DNA of 12,070 nt from Piscirickettsiaceae bacterium (GTDB lineage: Bacteria > Pseudomonadota > Gammaproteobacteria > PS1 > Pseudothioglobaceae), in NCBI GenBank assembly GCA_012963565.1, contig DTVJ01000019.1, positions 1 through 12,070 of the forward strand, read 5' to 3'. Of this stretch, positions 1 to 7,209 are shown piece by piece; position 1 is the first letter of the stretch, and each line of letters begins with the position of its first letter. A model generated the notes under the pieces. It did no database searches, had not been told where the DNA came from, and saw only the letters and a program-made list of their open reading frames with translations. The position numbers were made by a program, and so were the translations under genes.

Positions 1-6
1 TGATGT

Positions 7-35
7 TTGTCTTAACAGCCCTTATGACTTATAAT
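7..35 (+). promoter_or_regulatory. Candidate sigma-70 promoter of dsbD
   Basis: A -35-like TTGTCT (7-12, four of six consensus bases) is separated by exactly 17 bases from a perfect -10 box TATAAT (30-35). Transcription would begin around position 41-45. The promoter lies inside the longest dsbD reading frame, so it only makes sense if translation starts downstream, at the TTG at 63. Prediction from sequence only; spacing and -10 match are good and the -35 is moderate. Confidence 0.55.
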
Positions 36-62
36 AAAACGCTTAGCACTTGGGATAGAAAT

Positions 63-2300
63 TTGAAACGCTTATTATTACCACTACTCTTATTATTGTT
101 CTCTGCATTCACACAAGCAGAAAACGACTTGTTGCCTGTCGATCAAGCATTTGATTTTAAGGCTAGAGTTGTTAACGATGAAATATTACTCAATTGGGAT
201 ATCGCTCAAGGTTACTACCTTTATAAAGAAAAAATCAAAATTTCCGCAGATTTTTCTAAGCAGTTAGGTACGGCCAAATTCCCTAAAGCCAAAATTAAAA
301 ACGATGAATTTTTTGGCAAAATTGGTGTTTATCGCAATAGTGTCGTGGTGGCCATCCCTGTACTTAAAGGTGATGCCAAATCAATCTTATTAACCGTTAC
401 TTATCAAGGTTGTGCCGATATAGGTGTATGTTATCCGCCGATTACTAAATCAGTAGCATTGGACATTAGTAGCATTCACGAACCCTCTTTAATTGACAGT
501 GCACTTGATATATTCTCCAAGGCAAAAGTAGGTGCGCAGTCGATGGTAGATAAAATTACACCAATTTCTGACGAGCCTCTGCCTGCCGACCAAGCCTTTG
601 TCTTTTCAGTGGTAGCAACCGATGCCAACACATTATTGGCAACTTGGGTCATTCACGAAGAATACTATTTATATCATGATAAATTTTTCATCGATATTAA
701 AGGTGCTGAATTTGACACCATTATTTTTCCTAAAGGAAAAATTAAAGATGACCCACTGTTTGGCAAAGTGCAGGTTCACAAGGGCAGGTTGGCTGTTGAG
801 ATCCCACTTAAAAATATCCAGGCGCAACAAATCACCTTTACCGCTAGATATCAGGGTTGTTGGTTAGGGGGCATTTGCTATCCACCATTAGAAAAAATCA
901 CCGATATTGTGTTGCCTATTCAAAGCGCTGAAACTACTGTCAGTACGATAGCATCTCAGTTGGAAGTCGCACAATATAAAACAACAGGCACAACAAATGT
1001 TGAGCTTAACGCTACCGATAAAATTGCTGCACTACTCCAACAAGATAATGTGTTTTGGGTATTGGCTAGTTTCTTTGGCTTTGGTTTGTTACTCTCGCTT
1101 ACTCCTTGCGTATTCCCAATGATTCCAATTCTGTCCGGCATTATTGTTGGTCATAAGGGTGAGGTGACTACTAGAAAAGCACTAATCATGTCAATTGTGT
1201 TTGTTCTGTCTATGAGTGTGGCCTATTCCATTGCTGGTGTGCTGGCAGGATATTTTGGTGAAAATTTACAAATACTATTCCAAACGCCCTGGATATTAAT
1301 TGTCTTTAGTTTGATTTTTGTAGCGCTGGCGTTTTCTATGTTTGGTTATTATGAAATCCAACTGCCGGCCAGCATACAAGGCAGAATTGCCAAAATTAGC
1401 AACAAACAAGAGGGAGGTCATCTAATTGGTGTGGCAATTATGGGCTTTTTAGCTGCACTGATTGTTGGGCCGTGTGTCGCACCACCACTCGCTGGTGCGT
1501 TAATCTACATTGGTCAAACAGGCGATGCATTACTGGGCGGTCTATCGTTATTTGTCATGAGTCTAGGCATGGGTGCACCGCTACTTGCTATTGGCGCTGG
1601 TGTTAGTAAACTGCCTAAAGCGGGTGGCTGGATGGATAACGTCAAGTATATCTTTGGCATCTTAATGTTGGCGGTGGCGATTTGGCTGTTAGACCGAATT
1701 ATTTCGCCGTTGGTATCACTTACACTGTGGGCAGCTCTATTTAGTTTCTCACCAATTGCTATGGGTGCACTGAACAAGCTAACCAACACCCCGACCCCAT
1801 GGCAGCGCATCTTTAAAGCCATTGGCTTATTAGTGTTGGCCTACGGTATTTTGCTCTGGGGTCTAGTGGCTCGTGGTGGTGGTGACATGCTAGCACCATT
1901 ATCTGGCTACGGCACATCTGGCACTCAGGTTGAGCAGACACATCTTAAGTTTGAGCGTATCAAATCAAACAATGATTTAGACCAAGTTCTAGCTAAAGCC
2001 AATAAAAACAACCAAATTGTTATGCTAGATTTCTACGCTGATTGGTGTATTTCTTGTAAAGAACTTGAACGCTTTGTCTTCTCAAATGCTGACGTGGTCA
2101 ATGCAATGAAAAATGCTATTTCTCTACAAGCTGATGTGACAGACAATGACGCCACTGACAAAGCGCTGATGGCACGCTTTAACATCATTGGTCCGCCTGC
2201 GATTTTGTTCTTCAAAAATGGTGTTGAAAATCGCTCGCAACGAATCGTTGGTGAAATTAACGCACAAGGTTATCTCGAACACCTAATTAAAGTCCAATAA
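63..2300 (+). CDS. dsbD: Thiol:disulfide interchange protein DsbD with two N-terminal alpha domains
   Basis: DsbD carries electrons from cytoplasmic thioredoxin across the inner membrane to periplasmic disulfide isomerases and cytochrome c maturation proteins. Numbering from the TTG at 63 (745 residues), the order is: a signal peptide (KR, then a Leu-rich core, cut near TQA|EN at residue 19); alpha domain 1 (about 23-135, C117 and C123 in YQGCADIGVCYPP); alpha domain 2 (about 172-287, C266 and C272 in YQGCWLGGICYPP); a CcdA-type membrane domain (about 330-610) with C349 in LTPCVFPM and C471 in GPCVAPP; and a C-terminal thioredoxin domain with C662-I-S-C665. All redox cysteines are present. 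E. coli DsbD has one alpha domain and is shorter; the duplication explains the extra length. The start is uncertain: ATGs at 3 and 24 are in frame, but the promoter at 7-35, a GGGA at 52-55 and an ideal signal peptide favour TTG 63. In pseudomonads dsbD also precedes aroQ-accB-accC. Confidence 0.95.
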   Translation: MKRLLLPLLLLLFSAFTQAENDLLPVDQAFDFKARVVNDEILLNWDIAQGYYLYKEKIKISADFSKQLGTAKFPKAKIKNDEFFGKIGVYRNSVVVAIPVLKGDAKSILLTVTYQGCADIGVCYPPITKSVALDISSIHEPSLIDSALDIFSKAKVGAQSMVDKITPISDEPLPADQAFVFSVVATDANTLLATWVIHEEYYLYHDKFFIDIKGAEFDTIIFPKGKIKDDPLFGKVQVHKGRLAVEIPLKNIQAQQITFTARYQGCWLGGICYPPLEKITDIVLPIQSAETTVSTIASQLEVAQYKTTGTTNVELNATDKIAALLQQDNVFWVLASFFGFGLLLSLTPCVFPMIPILSGIIVGHKGEVTTRKALIMSIVFVLSMSVAYSIAGVLAGYFGENLQILFQTPWILIVFSLIFVALAFSMFGYYEIQLPASIQGRIAKISNKQEGGHLIGVAIMGFLAALIVGPCVAPPLAGALIYIGQTGDALLGGLSLFVMSLGMGAPLLAIGAGVSKLPKAGGWMDNVKYIFGILMLAVAIWLLDRIISPLVSLTLWAALFSFSPIAMGALNKLTNTPTPWQRIFKAIGLLVLAYGILLWGLVARGGGDMLAPLSGYGTSGTQVEQTHLKFERIKSNNDLDQVLAKANKNNQIVMLDFYADWCISCKELERFVFSNADVVNAMKNAISLQADVTDNDATDKALMARFNIIGPPAILFFKNGVENRSQRIVGEINAQGYLEHLIKVQ

Positions 2301-2370
2301 AACTTGACAAAATCGTCTGGGTTTTTGTGGTTAAAATGTCGATAAAGTCTTCTAACATACGTGATGTAGG

Positions 2371-2379
2371 TGGTAAAAT
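2371..2379 (+). promoter_or_regulatory. Candidate extended -10 promoter ahead of aroQ
   Basis: TGGTAAAAT (2371-2379) fits an extended -10 element (TGn followed by TAAAAT). No good -35 lies 16-18 bases upstream, as is usual for extended -10 promoters. Transcription would start near 2386, about 24 bases before the aroQ ATG. The same decamer GGTAAAATTA occurs ahead of rplY (10092-10101). It would drive the nine-gene unit from aroQ to ubiB. No terminator was seen between dsbD and aroQ, so read-through from dsbD is also possible. Confidence 0.4.
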
Positions 2380-2409
2380 TAATTTTATTTAACAACTTTG
2401 GTCGTAATA

Positions 2410-2850
2410 ATGGATATTTTGTTACTTAATGGTCCAAATCTCAATTTGCTGGGTACACGTGAGCCCGATCATTATGGTGCGCAGACCTTAGATGATATTG
2501 TTGACAACTTAAGCAATCTAGCAAGTCAAGCGAGTCTAACACTTGAACATCACCAAGATAATTCAGAAGTTGGGCTGATTGAGCGCATTCACCTGGCACA
2601 TACTCAAGGGGTACGTTATATTATAATTAATCCTGCCGCATTCACGCATACGTCAGTCGCACTGCGTGATGCATTATTGGCCGTAGACATTCCATTTACT
2701 GAAATCCATTTGTCCAATGTGTACAAACGTGAGGATTTCCGTAAACAATCTTATTTTTCAGACGTCGCACAAGGCGTGATTTCTGGCTTTGGTGCACAAG
2801 GCTATGAATTTGCAATGAGTGCAGCAATTAAACACATTCAACAAACATAA
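2410..2850 (+). CDS. aroQ: Type II 3-dehydroquinate dehydratase
   Basis: This cytoplasmic enzyme converts 3-dehydroquinate to 3-dehydroshikimate, the third step of the shikimate pathway. The 146-residue product is the usual length for the type II (dodecameric) family. Family motifs appear in order: LNGPNLNLLGTREP (6-19) with active-site R17; Y22, the catalytic tyrosine; the stretch at 51-57, a version of the common SNxEGxLI motif; NPAAFTHTSVALRDAL (74-89) with N74 and H80; and EIHLSNVYKREDFR (98-111) with H100 and R111. The ATG at 2410 is chosen because the protein then begins MDILLLNGPN, as in relatives; the in-frame TTG at 2398 would add four residues of no family match. The ribosome site is weak. 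First gene of a tight nine-gene run; 15 bases before accB. Confidence 0.95.
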   Translation: MDILLLNGPNLNLLGTREPDHYGAQTLDDIVDNLSNLASQASLTLEHHQDNSEVGLIERIHLAHTQGVRYIIINPAAFTHTSVALRDALLAVDIPFTEIHLSNVYKREDFRKQSYFSDVAQGVISGFGAQGYEFAMSAAIKHIQQT

Positions 2851-2865
2851 CTAAAGGGGAAGTCT

Positions 2866-3303
2866 ATGGATATTCGTAAAGTAAAAAAATTAATGGAGTT
2901 GCTGGAGAAATCTGGCATGGCGGAAATTGAAATTCACGAAGGCGAAGAATCAGTTCGTATCTCGCGCTATGGTGATGCGCCAGTAGCATTAGCAGCGCCC
3001 GTTGCTGCACCAGTAGCGGCGCCCGTTGCTGCACCAGTAGAAGCTGATGACAGCGCTCCAACCGTAGACGGACACCCAATCACCTCGCCAATGGTAGGTA
3101 CTTTTTACGGTGCAGCCTCACCTACCTCTGATGCCTTTATAAAAATTGGTCAACACGTCAATCAAGGTGACACCATTTGTATTGTTGAGGCCATGAAAAT
3201 CATGAACCAAATCGAAGCAGATCAATCAGGTACTGTGACTGAGATTTCATGTAACGATGGCGATGCGGTTGAATTTGGTCAAACCTTGGTTGTCATTCAA
3301 TGA
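2866..3303 (+). CDS. accB: Biotin carboxyl carrier protein of acetyl-CoA carboxylase
   Basis: AccB carries the biotin that shuttles carboxylate between biotin carboxylase (AccC) and carboxyltransferase, giving malonyl-CoA for fatty acids. The 145-residue protein has an N-terminal helical part (1-35), an Ala/Pro/Val flexible linker (about 38-60), and a biotinyl/lipoyl domain (about 68-145). Biotin attaches to K111 in EAMKIMNQIEA; the residue after the lysine is Ile where E. coli has Met. A thumb-like insertion is seen at FYGAASPTSDAF. A strong ribosome site AGGGGA (2855-2860) precedes the ATG. The stop overlaps the accC start (ATGA), so the two are probably translationally coupled. In E. coli AccB represses its own operon; nothing here shows that directly. 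The linker is encoded by a 24-base tandem repeat. Confidence 0.97.
   Translation: MDIRKVKKLMELLEKSGMAEIEIHEGEESVRISRYGDAPVALAAPVAAPVAAPVAAPVEADDSAPTVDGHPITSPMVGTFYGAASPTSDAFIKIGQHVNQGDTICIVEAMKIMNQIEADQSGTVTEISCNDGDAVEFGQTLVVIQ
2995..3042 (+). repeat. 24-base tandem repeat coding for the AccB linker
   Basis: Two adjacent copies (2995-3018 and 3019-3042) are identical over the first 22 bases and differ only in the last two. Each encodes eight residues of the APVAAPVA type. A degenerate relative lies just upstream (2977-2994). The unit length is a multiple of three, so copy number can change without shifting the frame. Confidence 0.9.
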
Positions 3304-4652
3304 AAAAAATTGACAAAGTATTAATTGCCAACCGCGGCGAGATTGCGCTGCGCATTTTGCGTGCCTGCAAAGAATTGGGCATAAAAACCGTCGCCGTTTA
3401 CTCAACTGCAGACAAAGACCTTAAGCATGTGCGCTTAGCTGATGAGGCAGTTTGTATTGGCCCGCCATCTTCTACTGAGAGTTACCTTAACATTCCTGCG
3501 TTAATTAGTGCAGCCGAGGTAACCCATGCTGACGCTATTCACCCGGGTTATGGCTTCTTATCTGAAAGCGCTGACTTTGCGCACCGTGTTGAGGAAAGTG
3601 GCTTTATTTTTATCGGTCCAAGAGCTGAAAATATCCGCGTGATGGGTGACAAAGTAGCCGCAATCGAGGCCATGCAGAAATCAGGCGTACCTTGTGTGCC
3701 TGGCTCTGATGGTGGTTTAACCGACAATGAGATTGACAACGTAGAGTTAGCTCGTAATATTGGCTTCCCAATTATTATTAAAGCCTCTGGTGGCGGTGGC
3801 GGTCGTGGTATGCGCGTGGTGGAGAATGAAGAAGATTTACTCGGTTCAATCGAACTGACCAAAACCGAAGCACTAAGCTTCTTTGGCAACCCAGAAGTAT
3901 ATATGGAGAAGTTTCTAACCACACCTCGACACGTTGAAATTCAAATTTTAGCTGACGAACATGGCAATGCTGTACACCTTGGTGAGCGCGATTGTTCGAT
4001 GCAAAGGCGCCATCAAAAAGTAGTGGAAGAAGCCCCTGCGCCAGGTATTACTCCTGAATTACGTAACAAAATTGGTGATGTTTGTACGCAAGCGTGTAGG
4101 GCGATTAACTATCGTGGCGCGGGTACGTTTGAATTCTTGTTTGAAAATGGTGAATTCTATTTCATTGAAATGAATACCCGTGTTCAGGTTGAGCATCCGG
4201 TCACTGAAATGATTACCGGTGTCGACATTGTGCGCGAACAAATCATGATTGCTGATGGCCAAGAGCTGTCATTCATGCAAGATGATGTTACGATTAAAGG
4301 TTACGCCATTGAATGTCGCATCAATGCTGAAGACCCTAACAACTTTATGCCTTCACCAGGAAAAATCACCCAATATCATGTAGCTGGTGGCTTAGGTGTA
4401 CGTGTGGACTCGCATATTTACAACGGCTACACCGTGCCACCCCATTATGATTCAATGATTGGCAAACTAATTACCTTTGCTGATACACGACTAGGTGCCA
4501 TCATCAAAATGCAAAATGCATTAGACGAAATGGTGATTGATGGCATTAAAACTAACATCCCATTACAAGCACGCATCATGGAAGATGAGACTTTCCGTAA
4601 AGGTGGTATGAACATTCACTATCTTGAAAAAATGCTAGGAGAGTCACACTAA
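3300..4652 (+). CDS. accC: Biotin carboxylase subunit of acetyl-CoA carboxylase
   Basis: AccC uses ATP and bicarbonate to carboxylate the biotin on AccB. The 450-residue protein matches the E. coli length (449) and aligns with an offset of about two residues. The N-terminal biotin carboxylase domain spans about 1-115, the ATP-grasp domain about 116-320 and the C-terminal domain about 335-445. Visible functional residues are K118, K161 before the glycine-rich ASGGGGGRGM loop, the EMNTRVQVEHPVTE stretch with R294 and E298, and R340 in ECRINAED. The stretch HLGERDCSMQRRHQKVVEEAP is typical of the family. The ATG overlaps the accB stop by four bases, and the TAA shares a base with the argC ATG (TAATG). 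In pseudomonads the next gene is prmA; here it is argC. Confidence 0.98.
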   Translation: MKKIDKVLIANRGEIALRILRACKELGIKTVAVYSTADKDLKHVRLADEAVCIGPPSSTESYLNIPALISAAEVTHADAIHPGYGFLSESADFAHRVEESGFIFIGPRAENIRVMGDKVAAIEAMQKSGVPCVPGSDGGLTDNEIDNVELARNIGFPIIIKASGGGGGRGMRVVENEEDLLGSIELTKTEALSFFGNPEVYMEKFLTTPRHVEIQILADEHGNAVHLGERDCSMQRRHQKVVEEAPAPGITPELRNKIGDVCTQACRAINYRGAGTFEFLFENGEFYFIEMNTRVQVEHPVTEMITGVDIVREQIMIADGQELSFMQDDVTIKGYAIECRINAEDPNNFMPSPGKITQYHVAGGLGVRVDSHIYNGYTVPPHYDSMIGKLITFADTRLGAIIKMQNALDEMVIDGIKTNIPLQARIMEDETFRKGGMNIHYLEKMLGESH

Positions 4653-5683
4653 TGATTAAGGCTGGCATTATTGGCGGCACAGGTTATACCGGTGTTGAGC
4701 TGCTCAGGTTACTGCACAATCACCCAGAAGTAGAAGTGATGGCTATTAGCTCACGCTCGTTAAACGGCAAACGTGTTGATTCGATCTTTCCCTCTTTGAT
4801 TGGACAGTCTGATTTAATTTTTTCTTTGCCAGATGATGCTGTCTTAAATGAATGTGATGTGGTTTTCTTTGCTACACCTCATGGTGTTGCCATGGAAGGG
4901 GCGGGTGCGTTTATTGAAAAGGGTATTAAAGTTATTGATCTCGGCGCAGACTTTAGGATTTCTGATGCTAACGAGTGGTCACGTTGGTACGATATGAAAC
5001 ATACTCAAGCTGAATTATTAGAATCGGCTGTTTATGGTTTGCCAGAAAACAATCGCGATGCAGTTAAAAATGCAACATTATTAGCCAATCCGGGTTGTTA
5101 TCCTACTGCTGTGCAATTAGCGCTTAAGCCACTGATTACAAATAAATTGATTGATCTGTCCAACATTGTTGCTGATTGCAAATCGGGTGTAAGTGGTGCT
5201 GGGCGTGGCGCGAACCAAGCAACCTTATTATGTGAGACAAGCGAGTCTTTCAAGGCCTACGGTGTGAGTGGTCATCGGCATTTTCCAGAGATTAAACAAG
5301 AGCTTGAGCTGTTAGCAGGTGAAGGGGTTGGTTTAACTTTTGTACCCCACCTGGTGCCAATGATTCGTGGCATACACGCAACGGTATATGTCGACTTGTT
5401 GGATGAAAACATCGATGTAAAGCCATTTTTTGTTGAAGCCTATTCTAATGAGCAATTTGTTATAATGCTTGACGATGGTGCTTACCCTGAAACACGTAGC
5501 GTTAAATCGTCGAATTTTTGCCAAATTGCTGTTCAAAAAATCCCAAACAGCAACAAGTTAGTGATTATGTCAGTGATTGATAATTTGGTTAAAGGTGCAT
5601 CGGGTCAAGCAATACAGAACATGAATATTATGTTCGGTATGGATGAAGGTCTAGGTTTAGAGCAAATCGGCCTATTACCTTAA
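4652..5683 (+). CDS. argC: N-acetyl-gamma-glutamyl-phosphate reductase
   Basis: ArgC reduces N-acetylglutamyl phosphate to the semialdehyde with NADPH, the third step of arginine (ornithine) synthesis. The 343-residue length fits the standard form rather than the short type. The N-terminal Rossmann fold begins with GIIGGTGYTGVELLR (5-19). The catalytic cysteine is C149 in NPGCYPTA, and the conserved histidine is in GHRHFPEI (H208/H210). The segment VPHLVPMIRGIHATVYV is also characteristic. AGGAGAG (4637-4643), inside the end of accC, is the likely ribosome site. It is the only arginine gene in the window and sits between fatty-acid and Fe-S genes. An erpA-type gene also lies close to argC in Pseudomonas, as I recall it, so the argC-erpA link may be old. 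Confidence 0.97.
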   Translation: MIKAGIIGGTGYTGVELLRLLHNHPEVEVMAISSRSLNGKRVDSIFPSLIGQSDLIFSLPDDAVLNECDVVFFATPHGVAMEGAGAFIEKGIKVIDLGADFRISDANEWSRWYDMKHTQAELLESAVYGLPENNRDAVKNATLLANPGCYPTAVQLALKPLITNKLIDLSNIVADCKSGVSGAGRGANQATLLCETSESFKAYGVSGHRHFPEIKQELELLAGEGVGLTFVPHLVPMIRGIHATVYVDLLDENIDVKPFFVEAYSNEQFVIMLDDGAYPETRSVKSSNFCQIAVQKIPNSNKLVIMSVIDNLVKGASGQAIQNMNIMFGMDEGLGLEQIGLLP

Positions 5684-5694
5684 AGGAGAAAAGT

Positions 5695-6048
5695 ATGGAC
5701 ACAGCACAAGCTTTAGAAAAAGCCGATATTATTTTTAGCGACAGTGCCGCTAAAAAAGTAGCCGATTTAATTGTTGAAGAAAAAAACGAAAACCTCAAAC
5801 TGCGCGTTTATATTACCGGCGGCGGTTGTTCAGGTTTTTCTTATGGTTTTACCTTTGACGAAAACTACAAGGAAGGTGACAGTGGTGTCGACAACAAAGG
5901 CGTGCAATTGGTAGTTGACCCAATGAGCTATCAATACTTAATTGGCGCAACGGTTGATTATCTTGAGGATCTCCAGGGTTCGCGCTTTATTATTCACAAT
6001 CCGAACGCCAAAACTACTTGCGGTTGCGGATCGTCTTTCTCAGTTTAA
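5695..6048 (+). CDS. erpA: A-type iron-sulfur cluster insertion protein ErpA
   Basis: ErpA is an A-type carrier that receives [2Fe-2S] or [4Fe-4S] clusters and passes them to apoproteins; in E. coli it is needed for isoprenoid synthesis and respiration. The 117-residue protein has the three invariant ligand cysteines: C45 in GGGCSGF, and C109 and C111 in the terminal TCGCGSSFS. Long stretches match E. coli ErpA (LKLRVYITGGGCSGF; LVVDPMS; GSRFI.NPNA), which separates it from IscA and SufA. An excellent ribosome site AAGGAGAA (5683-5690) begins at the last base of the argC stop codon, the best in the window, so high translation is likely. Twelve bases separate it from gltA. Confidence 0.96.
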   Translation: MDTAQALEKADIIFSDSAAKKVADLIVEEKNENLKLRVYITGGGCSGFSYGFTFDENYKEGDSGVDNKGVQLVVDPMSYQYLIGATVDYLEDLQGSRFIIHNPNAKTTCGCGSSFSV

Positions 6049-6060
6049 TTTTTTATTATT

Positions 6061-7197
6061 ATGGTTGAATATGTTCCAGGTTTAGCCGGCGTTCCAGCCA
6101 CAGAATCTTCCATCTCTTCTATTGATGGTGAGAACGGCATTTTGGCGTATCGAGGTTATTCAATTGAAGACCTGGTTAAAAGTTCTTCTTTTGAAGAGAC
6201 GTCATTACTGTTATTGCATGGCGAACTTCCTGATAACAAAGAGCTTGGCGAATTTAAACATTTATTGCAATGTCATTATCGCGTTAAATCTAACATTCGT
6301 ACTATGATGTGGTCGTTGCCATCAAAAGGCCACCCAATGAATGTCCTACAAATGGCGATCGCTTCTATGGCGACTTTTTACCCAGAAGCCAAGGCTGCCA
6401 CGCCAGATTCTGACGTCACACAAATAGCTCTAACCCACATTATTTCTACCATGGCGACTTTAGTATCCATGTGGGAAAACATACGCAACGGCTATGACCC
6501 GGTACCGCCAGATCCGTCTATGGGTTATGCACAAAACTTCTTACACATGCTGTGTGGTAAAGAGCCAAGTGACGACATTGTCAAACTGTTTGATGCTTGC
6601 TTAATCCTACATGCTGAACACACTATAAACGCCTCAACATTCTCAGCCATGGTAACTGCTTCAACGCTAACCAATCCATTTGCTGCAATTTCAGCAGCTG
6701 TTGGTACATTGGCTGGTCCGTTACATGGTGGTGCTAACGAGGACGTACTGAATATGCTTGATGAAATTGGCGAAGCCAAAAACGCACGAGCCTATATTGA
6801 AAATCGCTTGAAGAACAAGCAGGTCATTTGGGGTATGGGACATCGCGAATACAGTATTAAAGACCCACGTGCAACTATTTTGCAAAAAATGATCGAGGAA
6901 TACGTCAAGAAAAACAATATCACTCTATCAAAACGCTTTGAAACCGCGCTAGAAGTTGAGCGTATTTGTGAAGAGTTACTTTCCATAAAGGGTGTTTACC
7001 CAAATGTAGATTTTTACTCAGGCATTCTTTATGCTGAAATCTTAAAACTACCTTCTGATCAGTTTACGCCTATTTTTGCAGTGGCACGTTCTGCGGGCTG
7101 GTTGGCGCACTGGAGAGAGCAAGTCAGTCACAATAGAATCTTCAGACCAACGCAAATCTACACAGGTGTTGATTTTAGAAGGTATCCAAGCAAATAA
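6061..7197 (+). CDS. gltA: Citrate synthase (short, about 380-residue type)
   Basis: Citrate synthase condenses acetyl-CoA and oxaloacetate. The 378-residue protein begins with YVPGLAGVPATESSISSIDG and has the catalytic triad H222 (GPLHGGANED), H261 (GMGHREYSIKDPRA) and D317 (VDFYSGILY), plus H184/H187 in LHAEHTINAS. It resembles the shorter dimeric enzymes of other bacteria and archaea rather than the roughly 430-residue NADH-regulated E. coli GltA. The related 2-methylcitrate synthase (PrpC) cannot be fully excluded by sequence reading, but no prp genes are nearby. No Shine-Dalgarno sequence is present: the 12 bases between erpA and the ATG are ttttttattatt. The start is kept because the family motif begins at residue 4; translation may depend on coupling to erpA. 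Confidence 0.92.
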   Translation: MVEYVPGLAGVPATESSISSIDGENGILAYRGYSIEDLVKSSSFEETSLLLLHGELPDNKELGEFKHLLQCHYRVKSNIRTMMWSLPSKGHPMNVLQMAIASMATFYPEAKAATPDSDVTQIALTHIISTMATLVSMWENIRNGYDPVPPDPSMGYAQNFLHMLCGKEPSDDIVKLFDACLILHAEHTINASTFSAMVTASTLTNPFAAISAAVGTLAGPLHGGANEDVLNMLDEIGEAKNARAYIENRLKNKQVIWGMGHREYSIKDPRATILQKMIEEYVKKNNITLSKRFETALEVERICEELLSIKGVYPNVDFYSGILYAEILKLPSDQFTPIFAVARSAGWLAHWREQVSHNRIFRPTQIYTGVDFRRYPSK

Positions 7198-7209
7198 TTT
7201 GAGTTAGTT

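Noticed and set aside
2304..2309. Perfect -35 hexamer TTGACA just after dsbD
   Set aside because: The nearest -10-like TAAAAT (2332-2337) is 22 bases away, too far for a sigma-70 promoter, and nothing suitable lies at 16-18 bases.
2307..2328. Possible hairpin ACAAAA...TTTTGT after dsbD as a terminator
   Set aside because: Six A/T-rich pairs with a ten-base loop and no T run after the stem; too weak to call.
2398..2409. TTG start for aroQ four codons upstream
   Set aside because: The ATG at 2410 gives the family N terminus (MDILLLNGPN); the extra residues match nothing.
3548..3922. 124-residue antisense open frame within accC
   Set aside because: Low-complexity Ser/Pro-rich translation opposite conserved accC codons, no ribosome site; a shadow frame.
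6355..6362. GCGATCGC palindrome in gltA
   Set aside because: A single occurrence was noticed; nothing suggests a genome-wide repeat such as cyanobacterial HIP1.
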